Source: a virus
Length of the DNA: 44,929 nucleotides
Virus record (IMG/VR): IMGVR_UViG_3300037230_000053
Span: 1-44,929 of that record
Reading direction: 5' to 3' (one strand)
The position numbers and the translations under genes were made by a program. The notes beneath the pieces are model-generated. The model had not been told where the DNA came from. It ran no database searches and was given only the letters and a program-made list of their open reading frames with translations. Position 1 is the stretch's first letter; each line of letters opens with the position of its first letter. This document shows, piece after piece, positions 1 to 6,719 of this stretch.

Positions 1-123
1 CTTTCTTTTTTCGGCTTAATTGCCGACTCGGGGGGCCAAGGCCCCGCGAGTCGAAAATCAACAGAACGGGCGCACTAAACACCCTGGCATGACAGGAGTG
101 GCGCGGCCTAAGGCGCACGCTAC
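1..123. repeat. Terminal direct repeat, copy 1
   Basis: These 123 bases are identical to the last 123 bases of the window (44807-44929). This is what an assembler leaves when it closes a circular or circularly permuted phage genome, so the unique length is 44,806 bp. A genuine short terminal repeat is the alternative. The stretch holds the 3' end of the leftward gene at 58-426, plus a GC-rich hairpin (arms GACTCG and CGAGTC) in the leader of the next leftward gene, which lies across the joint. Confidence 0.9.
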
Positions 124-426
124 TAGAATCCAATCCGCGCAAAGGGAAAAAGCGGATTGCAGACCATCGTGATAGTGTGCCGCGTCGGCATTGCCCTTGT
201 TCCATTGCGCGACGGCCTCAAGCCCATTGTCTTTTGCGGTTTGCCGCAGGTGGTTAATATGGGGCAACATCTCCTCCAACCACCCCGCACAAAGGTAAAA
301 AGCGGTTTGTTGGCCGTCGTGATAGTTTGCGAGGTCGTCATTGCCCGATTCCCAGGATGCTTTTGCCGCAAGCCCATTGTCGCGCGCGGTTTCCCGCAGG
401 TGGTTAATTTGATCTCTTAATGTCAT
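58..426 (-). CDS. Small protein built of two tandem copies of an about 50-residue motif
   Basis: 122 residues, function not recognised. Residues about 7-55 and 57-100 are two copies of one unit: INHLR(E/Q)TA(R/K)DNGL, a middle with W and GN, then YHDG.Q(T/S)AF.LCA.W. Each unit looks like a helical hairpin with conserved YHDG and LCA.W positions. The C-terminal 20 residues are unlike the repeat. The ATG at 426 follows the leader element shared with other leftward genes. It is the first gene after the leftward promoter at 485-513, and the next gene (44796-44278) continues across the circle joint, so it is probably expressed early. Confidence 0.7.
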   Translation of the reverse strand: MTLRDQINHLRETARDNGLAAKASWESGNDDLANYHDGQQTAFYLCAGWLEEMLPHINHLRQTAKDNGLEAVAQWNKGNADAAHYHDGLQSAFSLCADWILVACALGRATPVMPGCLVRPFC

Positions 427-472
427 ATTTCGTTCACTTTCTTTTTTCGGCCCGGCTTCATTGCCGGGTCGT
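427..472 (-). promoter_or_regulatory. Hairpin leader element, copy 1
   Basis: Read leftward, this leader is a hairpin (CCCGGC AATGAA GCCGGG), then CCGAAAAAAGAAAGTGAACG and AAAT directly before the ATG at 426. The same block, with hairpin core CGGCAATnAnGCCG, precedes the genes starting at 44214 and 44796; a shortened form precedes the ERF gene at 43670. No T-tract follows the hairpin on the leftward strand, so it is not an ordinary intrinsic terminator of that transcript. A translation or RNA-stability element, or a protein-binding RNA site, is more likely (inference). Confidence 0.6.
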
Positions 473-478
473 TTTCAT
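458..478 (-). CDS. Possible six-residue leader peptide MKTTRQ
   Basis: A seven-codon reading frame (ATG AAA ACG ACC CGG CAA TGA) lies between the leftward promoter and the gene at 426. Its stop codon falls inside the leader hairpin. A near-identical frame, MKTARQ, sits in the same place upstream of the ERF gene (43704-43724). Conservation of both peptide and position suggests a leader peptide, but simple duplication of the leader explains the same facts, and no clear ribosome-binding site is visible. Confidence 0.3.
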   Translation of the reverse strand: MKTTRQ

Positions 479-743
479 GCTGTAAATTTACACCATATCC
501 GCTTATGGTGCAAGAGATATTTATCATCCTCCGTATTGACAGACCGTAAAACACACGACAATAACCACTTGCAACGTAAAATAGTTGTGTCAATGTGAAT
601 TAAATGGAGCGCGTTTTGCAATTAATGTTGACTTTTCCCCTCCGCCCCCGTACCCCTGTACAAGGGACGCGCACACGCGGGTCTCTCTTCCAGCGTGAGT
701 CTTTTGTACATCTTGCATAAGCAAGTGAAAATTCACAATCCGA
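479..743. other. Divergent control region between leftward and rightward genes
   Basis: No convincing gene lies here. Besides the leftward promoter-operator it holds a TTGACA hexamer (536-541) that could be the -35 of a rightward promoter; the best -10 (AATAAC, 560-565, spacer 18) is weak. Further right an inverted repeat (TGTACAA at 657-663, TTGTACA at 704-710) encloses a smaller hairpin CGCG-caca-CGCG, just upstream of the terminase-small-like gene. It could be an operator or a transcript hairpin. Confidence 0.45.
485..513 (-). promoter_or_regulatory. Leftward promoter with palindromic operator in its spacer
   Basis: On the minus strand, TTGCAC (508-513) and TAAATT (485-490) are 17 bp apart, a fair sigma70-type pair. 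Between them lies the palindrome CCATATCCGCTTATGG (493-508), extended here to 7-bp arms CACCATA/TATGGTG. The identical 16-mer fills the promoter spacer upstream of the ERF gene (43737-43752), and a 13/16 match occurs at 44002-44017. The placement is that of a repressor operator. The regulator is unknown; the two ribbon-helix-helix proteins of this genome are candidates. Confidence 0.65.
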
Positions 744-1301
744 TTGCAAATCCCTCGCCGGGAGGCATATTTGCCGAGAAATTATTTAGAAATGTCCGAA
801 TCTGAATCAATGGCTGTGTGGTCGTGGGATCACGACACTGGTTTTGCGCTATATTGCCTCGGAATCCCGACGGATGACATTGGGGCGGCGTGTGGAGTGT
901 CCGGCCAGGCGATCAGGCAATGCGCGGCAAAAGAAGATTGGGAAACGAGGGCTGAAAAGGTCGCGGTCGCTCGCGCGGCCCGGATCACCAAGGGAAATTC
1001 GACCGAACAGCAATTTGTGCGCGGGGTCGAGTGCCAGTACGCGCGGAGGTTGTTTGGGCTGGCGGAACAGGAATTGAGACTTTACAAGCCCGGCAAGGCG
1101 ACTCTTTTGGACATAACGCGATTGCTCGATCTCGCGTCCAGGCTGGGTCGCCTGGGCAGCGGCCTGCCGCTGAACCAGGTCGAGGTTACGCAGACGTACG
1201 ACCTGGGGGAAAATCTCATGGCGGCTATTGAGCGCGCGTACGCGCCACAACCCAAGCCCGCGATCACTCTACCGCCGAATGAGGACCCGCCCAAACCGTA
1301 G
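744..1301 (+). CDS. Terminase small subunit-like DNA-binding protein
   Basis: 185 residues from the TTG at 744. A helix-turn-helix near residues 35-75 (GIPTDDIGAACGVSGQAIRQ, then EDW) matches the DNA-binding part of many phage terminase small subunits. The C-terminal half (LLDLASRLGRLGSGLP and a following helix) resembles their oligomerisation region. A TTG at 771, five bases after GGAGG (761-765), or the ATG at 792, may be the true start. It lies far from terL (7481), which is unusual but seen in other phages. Another HTH regulator is the main alternative. Confidence 0.55.
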   Translation: MQIPRREAYLPRNYLEMSESESMAVWSWDHDTGFALYCLGIPTDDIGAACGVSGQAIRQCAAKEDWETRAEKVAVARAARITKGNSTEQQFVRGVECQYARRLFGLAEQELRLYKPGKATLLDITRLLDLASRLGRLGSGLPLNQVEVTQTYDLGENLMAAIERAYAPQPKPAITLPPNEDPPKP

Positions 1302-1624
1302 GATCGCAAATTACCACGAGTCGGTGTAAATACATCGTAGCACACGTTTCGCACAATGTGTGTTATGTTCAGTGAGACGGTTCTGTCTCATAATCGCTAG
1401 TCGATTCCCACGGTCGTTGTATGACCCGGCGCGGCCGGCGCCGACCAGGACGCGGACACAAAAATAGGGGGGTAGGGTCGTTGTCGCAGGCTGCGGCGTG
1501 CATTTCAGGAAAAGAGGGCAGTGTGCGTAAAAAAACGAGTTGGTCTGGCAAAAATTTTTCTGGGCTGTAAATTGGAAAAGTACAGAGGGAGGCCCTATTT
1601 GAACGAAACCGCTTGTGAGGCGGA

Positions 1625-1680
1625 GTGATCCAGGCTTTCAGCCATCCAAGTAGCCTGTGAAGGCACTACTGCGGGATCAC
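1625..1680 (+). ncRNA. Candidate three-way-junction RNA
   Basis: A closing stem GTGATCC (1625-1631) with GGATCAC (1674-1680) encloses two hairpins: GGC-tttca-GCC, and AGTAGCC-tgtgaa-GG followed by CTACT. Seven perfect closing pairs around two internal hairpins are unlikely in unstructured sequence. No known ribozyme core was recognised and no T-tract follows. The strand is assumed from the neighbouring genes. Confidence 0.35.
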
Positions 1681-1882
1681 GCGAGCGGGGTCATGGATGT
1701 TCGGGAGCGGGCCTGTTCGGGGTGTTCTCCGGGCTTTTGGGCAAACGGAGCGGTCCTGAGCCAGTAGCGCATCGACTGGCGGCGATTGGATGAGAAAAGG
1801 CTGTGAATAGCCAGTGCGGGCTTCGGATTTCTGCGGAGCCGTGCTACCGATGGATGACCCTCGCCGGGTGGATAAAAAAGAC

Positions 1883-1931
1883 GCCAGCCCAAAATCGTTG
1901 CGGCGATCCCCGTTTCCGGGGCTGGGCTGGC
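1883..1931 (+). ncRNA. Candidate second three-way-junction RNA
   Basis: The stem GCCAGCCC (1883-1890) with GGGCTGGC (1924-1931) has eight perfect pairs and encloses the hairpins ATCG-ttgcgg-CGAT and CCCCG-tttc-CGGGG. The architecture is like 1625-1680 and 31826-31878 although the sequences differ. It could be a structured RNA or a protein-binding DNA cruciform; no family recognised. Confidence 0.35.
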
Positions 1932-2175
1932 GAAATACTGTGTCCGCAACGATCACGCGGAAAAAATGGCATGGGTTATGGAAAAAGTCAATAGCCGGCC
2001 AAAAATTTTTCTGGCCGTGGAATTTTCCAAAAAGTGGCGTAAACGCCAAAATGCGGGTTTGGAGGCACAAAGACATGGATTGGGGTGGAAAAGTGGCAGG
2101 GCGGGCAGGTAGCGATTGAAATTCGGGTGGAATTGGAGCGGGTGGGAAGGCTGGAAAAAGCCGGGGCGAAGATTT

Positions 2176-2204
2176 TTGAAAATAGTTATGGACAGTTTTA
2201 TCAT
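2176..2204 (+). promoter_or_regulatory. Rightward promoter of the replication module
   Basis: TTGAAA (2176-2181) and TATCAT (2199-2204) are 17 bp apart, a good sigma70-like match. Transcription would start near 2211, about 13 bases before the ATG of the ribbon-helix-helix gene at 2224, and would carry the initiator and loader genes. Confidence 0.6.
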
Positions 2205-2223
2205 ATTTGGATAACTTGTCTGC

Positions 2224-2394
2224 ATGAACACGGAATACGTGCTGGTTAAGGTTGATCGAGAGGCCCATGCCCTCGCCAAGGCGGAGGCGGCGAAGATGCG
2301 GAAGCCGCTTCAAGACTTCATTCGAGACGCAATTTTTTTCACATTGGACATTCCGTGTGAGAAAAAGCCTGAGAAGGAAACCTCCACCCACTGA
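2224..2394 (+). CDS. Ribbon-helix-helix DNA-binding protein
   Basis: 56 residues: MNTEYVLVKVDREAHALAKA, then a second helix ending in FIRDAIFFTLD. A short beta strand with alternating residues (YVLVKVD) followed by two helices is the MetJ/Arc/CopG fold, which dimerises and binds operator DNA with the strand. It is first in the replication transcript, two bases before the initiator gene, and may autoregulate or bind the iterons or the leftward operators (inference). The acidic and basic tail KKPEKETSTH is not part of the fold. Confidence 0.6.
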   Translation: MNTEYVLVKVDREAHALAKAEAAKMRKPLQDFIRDAIFFTLDIPCEKKPEKETSTH

Positions 2395-2396
2395 GC

Positions 2397-3155
2397 ATGA
2401 AATCCCCCGCCTTCTCGCTTTACGTCCGGGACGTGCTTTGTAGCCAACTGTGTAGCAAACTGCATAGCAAAAGCAGTAGCAAAGACAGTAGCAACCTGTT
2501 AAGCAGGGGCTTCAGCGCGTACTGGTATTTGCTGTGCAACGCATGGTTGCAGGAGCCGAGGGCCACCCTTCCTGACTCGGATTTTGAGTTGGCCGACCTT
2601 GCGCGGGTTTCGATGGAGGAATGGATGGCCATAAAGTCCGTGATAATGCCTGAGTTTCAACAACTTCCGTCAGGTCGTTGGTTCCATCCAAGGCAGATGG
2701 AGGAGTCAAAAATTCAGGAAATTCGTAGCAAATCGGGTAGCAAAGGCGGTAGGAAAACTCAAGCAAAACGTGTAGCAGCCCTAGAAGACGCAGACGCAGA
2801 CGGAAATGGTACTTCTTTGGAGAGGGGGAGAGGGGGAGAACCAGACATTCCTCACGACCAGTTGTTCGATCGCGTCGGACACCTGAAACGAAACCTCTGC
2901 CGGTGGTTTGTCCTTCCGGACGACCGGGCCTGGCCGAACGAAGAGGAAAGGCTGATGCCGGGGATTGTGTCCCGTCGAACATTCGAGGCCGACTTGATCG
3001 CCTTGAACCACTACCACGCCCGAGCCAACGGATATTTCCCGAAGTCCACCCGCAGCCTGATCGAGAAGTGGGATCACCACGTCCAGGTGGCGAGCAAGCC
3101 GATTCCGTCTGATATAAAACCTCAACTTCAACCCGATCACTCGAAAGGATTCTAA
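2397..3155 (+). CDS. DUF1376/YdaU-like replication initiator
   Basis: 252 residues. The N-terminus (SPAFSLYVRDVL, then AYWYLLCNAWLQEPRATLPD, then LARVSMEEW) follows the DUF1376 pattern found in phage and prophage replication proteins just upstream of a DnaC-like loader, a role like lambda O. Residues about 15-40 and 105-125 are Ser/Lys-rich and coincide with the 12-bp DNA repeats at 2441-2504 and 2726-2776. The C-terminal domain (about 150-235) is conserved-looking but unassigned. It overlaps the loader gene by one base. It probably binds the origin and recruits the host helicase through the loader. Confidence 0.7.
   Translation: MKSPAFSLYVRDVLCSQLCSKLHSKSSSKDSSNLLSRGFSAYWYLLCNAWLQEPRATLPDSDFELADLARVSMEEWMAIKSVIMPEFQQLPSGRWFHPRQMEESKIQEIRSKSGSKGGRKTQAKRVAALEDADADGNGTSLERGRGGEPDIPHDQLFDRVGHLKRNLCRWFVLPDDRAWPNEEERLMPGIVSRRTFEADLIALNHYHARANGYFPKSTRSLIEKWDHHVQVASKPIPSDIKPQLQPDHSKGF
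2441..2504. repeat. 12-bp iterons within the initiator gene (cluster 1)
   Basis: TAGC starts at 2441, 2453, 2465, 2477 and 2489, exactly 12 bp apart, with a degenerate sixth (AAGC) at 2501. The consensus is TAGCAAA plus five variable bases. Because 12 bp is four codons, the protein shows four-residue steps (SQLC, SKLH, SKSS, SKDS, SNLL). Evenly spaced direct repeats inside an initiator gene are typical of lambda-type origins. Confidence 0.6.
2726..2776. repeat. 12-bp iterons within the initiator gene (cluster 2)
   Basis: The motif recurs at 2726 (TAGCAAA), 2738 (TAGCAAA), 2750 (TAGGAAA), about 2761 (AAGCAAA) and 2773 (TAGCAGC), again close to 12-bp spacing. Two clusters about 285 bp apart in one gene would suit a looped initiator-origin complex (inference). 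Confidence 0.5.
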
Positions 3156-3868
3156 TGAAATCAATGAATGAACTTGTTTCTGTAGCAGTGGCTGAATTGT
3201 CCTCGAAGGCATCCAAACCTACGGCGGAAAGGGAGTGCTATGCCTGCGGGAAAAAATTTACCGTACCCGATCTGAACCACTACTACCAAAAAAAATGCCC
3301 TGACTGTCAGGAGAAAGACAGTATTCGACAGAGGGAGGATGCGGTTACCCAAAGAAAGGAAAGGTGGATGTCTCTCTGTCCACCTGACTATCGAAGCATC
3401 GACAGATCGCGCATTCCATTCCCTGACAAACTGGACGCCGTTTTGGAGTGGAAATACCAACCCAAAGGCTTGTTGCTTCACGGCGGCACCGGAACGGGGA
3501 AAACACGCTGTGCCTGGGCACTTCTTGAGAAGATGGTAATGAAAGGGTTTCGTGTGTCCGTTATGGATTCTATGGCTGGTTTGAAGTACGCCAGCCTGTA
3601 CAGCCAAGGGGCGGAAATGGTTGAGGTGTGGGCAGACAAAGTCATCGGAATGGACATCCTTCTTTTGGACGACGTGTTCAAAAACAAACTCACTGATTCA
3701 TTCGAGGGTGTCATTTTCACCATCATCGACCAAAGGATTCAGAGCCAGCGTCCAACCATTGTCACCAGCAACGACACCGGGGACACGTTGGCGGCCAGGA
3801 TGACTTCGGACAGAGCCCAGCCGCTCTTGCGCCGTTTGCGGGAATGCTGCCAAACCATTCACTTCTGA
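3155..3868 (+). CDS. DnaC/IstB-like helicase-loader ATPase with N-terminal zinc ribbon
   Basis: 237 residues. Residues 28-51 hold a Cys4 zinc ribbon (CYAC, then CPDC). The AAA+ core has Walker A GGTGTGKT (about 110-117), Walker B ILLLDDV (about 169-175), a sensor-1 TSN (about 205) and an arginine-rich C-terminus (LLRRLREC). This is the DnaC/IstB loader family that places replicative helicase on DNA. It sits directly behind the DUF1376 initiator, the usual pairing. The zinc ribbon may recruit the initiator or ssDNA (inference). Confidence 0.8.
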   Translation: MKSMNELVSVAVAELSSKASKPTAERECYACGKKFTVPDLNHYYQKKCPDCQEKDSIRQREDAVTQRKERWMSLCPPDYRSIDRSRIPFPDKLDAVLEWKYQPKGLLLHGGTGTGKTRCAWALLEKMVMKGFRVSVMDSMAGLKYASLYSQGAEMVEVWADKVIGMDILLLDDVFKNKLTDSFEGVIFTIIDQRIQSQRPTIVTSNDTGDTLAARMTSDRAQPLLRRLRECCQTIHF

Positions 3869-4170
3869 TGAAAGCCATCCTATTCCAATCCCGCGCTGGC
3901 ATCCGGGGCGTCGATTTCTGCTCCGACACGCTGCTGGTGGCATTTGAATCGGTCAAGGCGGCGCACGCTTGGGGAACGTCCATCCAGGCCGACATGACCA
4001 AGGAAGTATGGCTTTGTGCGGCGTGCGGTCGATACCATGCGCATTATGGCACCGTGCCACCATCGGGAGCCACCAGCGGGACTGGACGCCCGCACTGCCC
4101 GGAGCCGACAATGGTGTTCGCCAAGACGCTTGCGGTGAAGGAAGCACCGAGGATTGAGAGGCCCGCGTGA
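3868..4170 (+). CDS. Small Cys/His protein
   Basis: 100 residues from the ATG at 3868, which overlaps the loader stop (tgATGa). The centre holds CAACGRYHAHYG and later HCPEP, a plausible single zinc site. Function not recognised. Position in the overlapping replication operon suggests co-translation and a DNA- or RNA-related role (inference). Confidence 0.6.
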   Translation: MKAILFQSRAGIRGVDFCSDTLLVAFESVKAAHAWGTSIQADMTKEVWLCAACGRYHAHYGTVPPSGATSGTGRPHCPEPTMVFAKTLAVKEAPRIERPA

Positions 4171-4532
4171 GTGAATTATCCCCATATTTTACTGATCCTA
4201 TCGACAAGATATTCGCAATGGCTCAGGCGTTCGAGGCGTTCTCGGTCCAATGTTGTCCATTGATTGGAATGGAGGAAAACGCGCTGAGGATGCTGTGTTT
4301 TGATTTGGTCATGGATGGAAAGCTTGCGATGGTTCGGAGAGACGGCGAGCCTTGGTTCGGGCTTCCGGGAAAGCTAAAGCAGGAAGTGCCGCCGGTGTCG
4401 ATCAATCAAATGACCGATTTGGAACGCGCGGAGTTGGCGTCGGCGTCTCGGCGGTGTCGCTGGCCAAACGCCGTTGACCTGAGAAGCGCCAAATCAAAGG
4501 AGCACGCGATTGAGGAGGGGTTGAAGCGATGA
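4167..4532 (+). CDS. Hypothetical protein
   Basis: 121 residues starting with GTG at 4167, overlapping the previous stop. The N-terminal 80 residues (DPIDKIFAMAQAFEAFSVQC, later ENALRMLCFDLVMDGKLAMV) look like a small mostly helical domain, perhaps winged-helix-like. The C-terminus is basic. It overlaps the methyltransferase gene by four bases. No family recognised. Confidence 0.6.
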   Translation: MSELSPYFTDPIDKIFAMAQAFEAFSVQCCPLIGMEENALRMLCFDLVMDGKLAMVRRDGEPWFGLPGKLKQEVPPVSINQMTDLERAELASASRRCRWPNAVDLRSAKSKEHAIEEGLKR

Positions 4533-5407
4533 AGCCTTTGGTTTTTGATCTTTTCTGCGGCCTTGGAGGCTGGAGTGAGGCTTTTATAGATGCTGGATTT
4601 CGGGCCATCGGATTCGACGTTGAGAAACACGATTACGGCGAAGGCGGCTATCCCGGCGAACTGGTCTTGCGCGACGTGCGCTCGATCACCGGCGCGGAGC
4701 TTGTCAAACAATACGGCGTGCCGAATGTGATCGTGGCGTCCCCTCCGTGCCAAGAGTTTTCCTACATGGCGATGCCTTGGTCGAAGGCCAAAGAGAAGAT
4801 GCGCAAGATTCTGGCTGACCCGGCAGAGCAAACGCGGCTGACCGACCTGTTCAACCAATGCTTTCGGATTCAGCGGGAAGTTAGCGCGGCGGCAGGGCAT
4901 TACGTGCCGATGATCGTTGAGAACGTGCGCGGGGCGCAGCGGTGGGTTGGAAAGGCGCGGTGGAATTTCGGTAGCTTTTACCTTTGGGGTGACGTTCCCG
5001 CGCTGATGCCGATACCGGGAAAGTCTAGAAAAACTCCAGAAGGTTCATGGGACACAACCCGAAAAAACTACAATTCAAACCATGCTTGGAAAGGCGAAGG
5101 CAACAAAACCGCCGGCATGAATTGGAGCGACCAATCGAAGCGCGGGCAGGATTTTACGAGGATTGCGGGACGGCAGGCGGAAGCGGTGAAAGTTGCAAGT
5201 GAATCGGGCAGTCGGACGGACGTTGGCAATGGGACGCGGTTCACCAGCCGGGATTGTGGAAACGAGGGACTGGAAGGGTTCAAGGACTTCCACGACGCGC
5301 CGATTGCTCAGTTTGGTTCCAAATCATCCGCCCGAAAGAAAGCATCCGCCGAAATTGCCAAGATTCCTCCTTCGCTTGCGGCGTGGATAGCCAAGACGTT
5401 CAAATGA
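4529..5407 (+). CDS. C5-cytosine-specific DNA methyltransferase
   Basis: 292 residues. Motif I is DLFCGLGGW (7-15); motif IV SPPCQEFS carries the catalytic cysteine (about Cys74); motif VI is ENV (131-133). The C-terminal PPSLAAWI helix fits motif X. The enzyme transfers methyl from S-adenosylmethionine to C5 of cytosine in a short target. The region between motif VI and the C-terminus (about 155-265) is long, Gly/Ser-rich and atypical, so the target domain is divergent. No restriction enzyme is adjacent, so an orphan methyltransferase protecting phage DNA or tuning expression is likely. Confidence 0.85.
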   Translation: MKPLVFDLFCGLGGWSEAFIDAGFRAIGFDVEKHDYGEGGYPGELVLRDVRSITGAELVKQYGVPNVIVASPPCQEFSYMAMPWSKAKEKMRKILADPAEQTRLTDLFNQCFRIQREVSAAAGHYVPMIVENVRGAQRWVGKARWNFGSFYLWGDVPALMPIPGKSRKTPEGSWDTTRKNYNSNHAWKGEGNKTAGMNWSDQSKRGQDFTRIAGRQAEAVKVASESGSRTDVGNGTRFTSRDCGNEGLEGFKDFHDAPIAQFGSKSSARKKASAEIAKIPPSLAAWIAKTFK

Positions 5408-5616
5408 AACAACCCGAACTAAAAATGCCCGGCAGTATGCCGCCTGAGCTTGAGGACACGCCGCTGAATCGAGCGTTGGTTGCGCAGCGCGGCGGGCGCG
5501 TCACGGCGTTTGGCCGGTATCCTGGCAGGGGACGCATCCTGAAAGTGGATTGGAAGCCCGCGCCATCCATGAACCTGTCGGAGGCTCTGGCGCGGGCGCG
5601 GGCGGTAAAAATTTAG
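5404..5616 (+). CDS. Small hypothetical protein
   Basis: 70 residues from the ATG at 5404, overlapping the methyltransferase stop (ATGA). It has a proline-rich start, a basic centre (RGGRVTAFGRYPGRGRI) and a C-terminal helix. Not recognised. Its stop codon touches the strong hairpin at 5616-5641. Confidence 0.55.
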   Translation: MKQPELKMPGSMPPELEDTPLNRALVAQRGGRVTAFGRYPGRGRILKVDWKPAPSMNLSEALARARAVKI

Positions 5617-5641
5617 GGCGGCCCTCGTGTGAGGGCCGCCC
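5616..5641 (+). other. Strong hairpin after the replication/methylase operon
   Basis: GGGCGGCCCTC (5616-5626) pairs perfectly with GAGGGCCGCCC (5631-5641) around the loop GTGT. Eleven GC-rich pairs make it very stable. The following bases are A-rich, so it is not a standard intrinsic terminator; an RNA-processing or 3'-end-protecting hairpin is possible. Confidence 0.6.
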
Positions 5642-5674
5642 AAGAACAAAACAAGTAACGAAAGGTAGCACAGA

Positions 5675-5932
5675 ATGACAAAATCGACAGAATCAAATGC
5701 AGCGCCCGCGACTCCGGCGGAGGTGGCAGTTCCGGCGGCGCCCAAGACCCGAAAAAAGCGCGAGTCCAAACCCAACGGAGAAGCCGACAAGCTCCGCGCC
5801 CTTGTCGCCGAGGCCGTGTTGGTTGACAAGGCTAACGCCATCATCTCCATGCTGACAGGGTTCGGCGTGGACAAAGTGCGCGTGACGCTTGAGGCGCACG
5901 CGAGGAAATTGGGAGAGACTTCAACAACCTGA
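5675..5932 (+). CDS. Small Ala/Lys-rich protein
   Basis: 85 residues. Residues 1-38 are low-complexity (A, P, K; TRKKRESKPNG); residues 40-80 form one compact helical segment (DKLRALVAEAVLVDKANAII, then GFGVDKVRVTLEAHARKL). Likely a basic nucleic-acid-associated protein; family not recognised. It lies between two strong hairpins (5616-5641, 5941-5964), so it may be a separately processed message. Confidence 0.5.
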   Translation: MTKSTESNAAPATPAEVAVPAAPKTRKKRESKPNGEADKLRALVAEAVLVDKANAIISMLTGFGVDKVRVTLEAHARKLGETSTT

Positions 5933-5940
5933 GCAACCCT

Positions 5941-5964
5941 CCCGGCCATCGAAGGGTGGCCGGG
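5941..5964 (+). other. Intergenic hairpin before the first glycosyltransferase
   Basis: CCCGGCCA (5941-5948) pairs with TGGCCGGG (5957-5964) around an 8-base loop, ending eight bases before the ATG at 5973. No T-tract follows. It may control translation of the glycosyltransferase or end the upstream message. Confidence 0.5.
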
Positions 5965-5972
5965 AACCATTT

Positions 5973-6719
5973 ATGAATGACATCCTGATTTCAGTTTTGA
6001 TACCGACGCGCTCTCGCCCGGAGAAGTTGCGCCGATGCATTGAGTCAATCCTGTCGACGGCGGCGAGGCCGGAGAGGATTGAGTTTGTGATTCGGACAGA
6101 CCAAGATGATTGCGAATCTGTGTGTGCGGTTCACGATGCGATTATGACCACGCAAGTCACCTTCCAAGTGATTTCAGGCCCGCGCATCGGCCATGCCCGC
6201 CACGCGGAGATGTACTGGGAAATGGGTCATGCGGCGAGGGGCCGGTGGCTATGGTTTTTTAATGACGATGCGGGTTGCATAAAAACGGCATGTGACGATT
6301 GGATGTACGCACTGGACAGAATTGAGGTCGGAAAAGTCCTATTATCGCCGCAGCGAAATTATTGGGGAAGTTCGCCCGTCATGTGGACTGGAAATCCAGT
6401 CAAAGACCATCACACCTGCCACTTCCCGATTCTTCCAAACCGATTTTGGGAGCAATGCGGATTGACTCGATTCGAGGAGCCTCTAGACACGTTCCTGCTG
6501 AACAGGCTCACCGGGAAAGGCTTTGGAGGACAAGGATGCGGGCTTGGCTGGGAACTGAAAATTGTGCCCGGACTGACCACGTTCCACTCACAGGAACGAG
6601 ACGAGCTTTTCCTAGAGCAGGGCCGCACAACCTTCTTCGGCACGGAGAAGGACGGGAAACTTTTGGGCTATGAAGTCGGCTTGACACCCGGCTCGGAAGG
6701 TGGTAACGGTAGCCAATGA
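5973..6719 (+). CDS. GT-A family glycosyltransferase (GT2-like)
   Basis: 248 residues from the ATG at 5973. The N-terminus ISVLIPTRSRPEKLRRCIES is the nucleotide-sugar-binding start of GT2 enzymes. GHARHAEMYW and the acidic FNDDAG (about 96-101) occupy the DxD metal-site region; a late segment GWELKIVPGLTTFHS follows. It would move a sugar from a nucleotide donor to an unknown acceptor: DNA bases, capsid or tail protein, or host surface. It lies just before the packaging genes, and a second GT (16616) lies after the capsid genes. Confidence 0.7.
   Translation: MNDILISVLIPTRSRPEKLRRCIESILSTAARPERIEFVIRTDQDDCESVCAVHDAIMTTQVTFQVISGPRIGHARHAEMYWEMGHAARGRWLWFFNDDAGCIKTACDDWMYALDRIEVGKVLLSPQRNYWGSSPVMWTGNPVKDHHTCHFPILPNRFWEQCGLTRFEEPLDTFLLNRLTGKGFGGQGCGLGWELKIVPGLTTFHSQERDELFLEQGRTTFFGTEKDGKLLGYEVGLTPGSEGGNGSQ

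Larger units (their letters stand above)
1302..2223. other. Long noncoding region with branched hairpins
   Basis: I see no convincing protein gene in these 920 bases. The sequence is rich in inverted repeats: a GGCGC/GCGCC hairpin (1428-1442) inside a GGTCG/CGACC stem, a junction at 1625-1680, CCAGT/ACTGG near 1762-1780, and a junction at 1883-1931. A-T blocks flanked by GC arms occur twice, as GGCAAAAATTTTTCTGG near 1547 and GGCCAAAAATTTTTCTGGCC near 1997; the second is an almost perfect palindrome. It may hold noncoding RNAs, a replication origin or packaging sites; none is proven. Confidence 0.5.

Noticed and set aside
1666-2391. 241-residue minus-strand frame
   Set aside because: Low-quality translation opposite the noncoding region and ribbon-helix-helix gene; no start signal.
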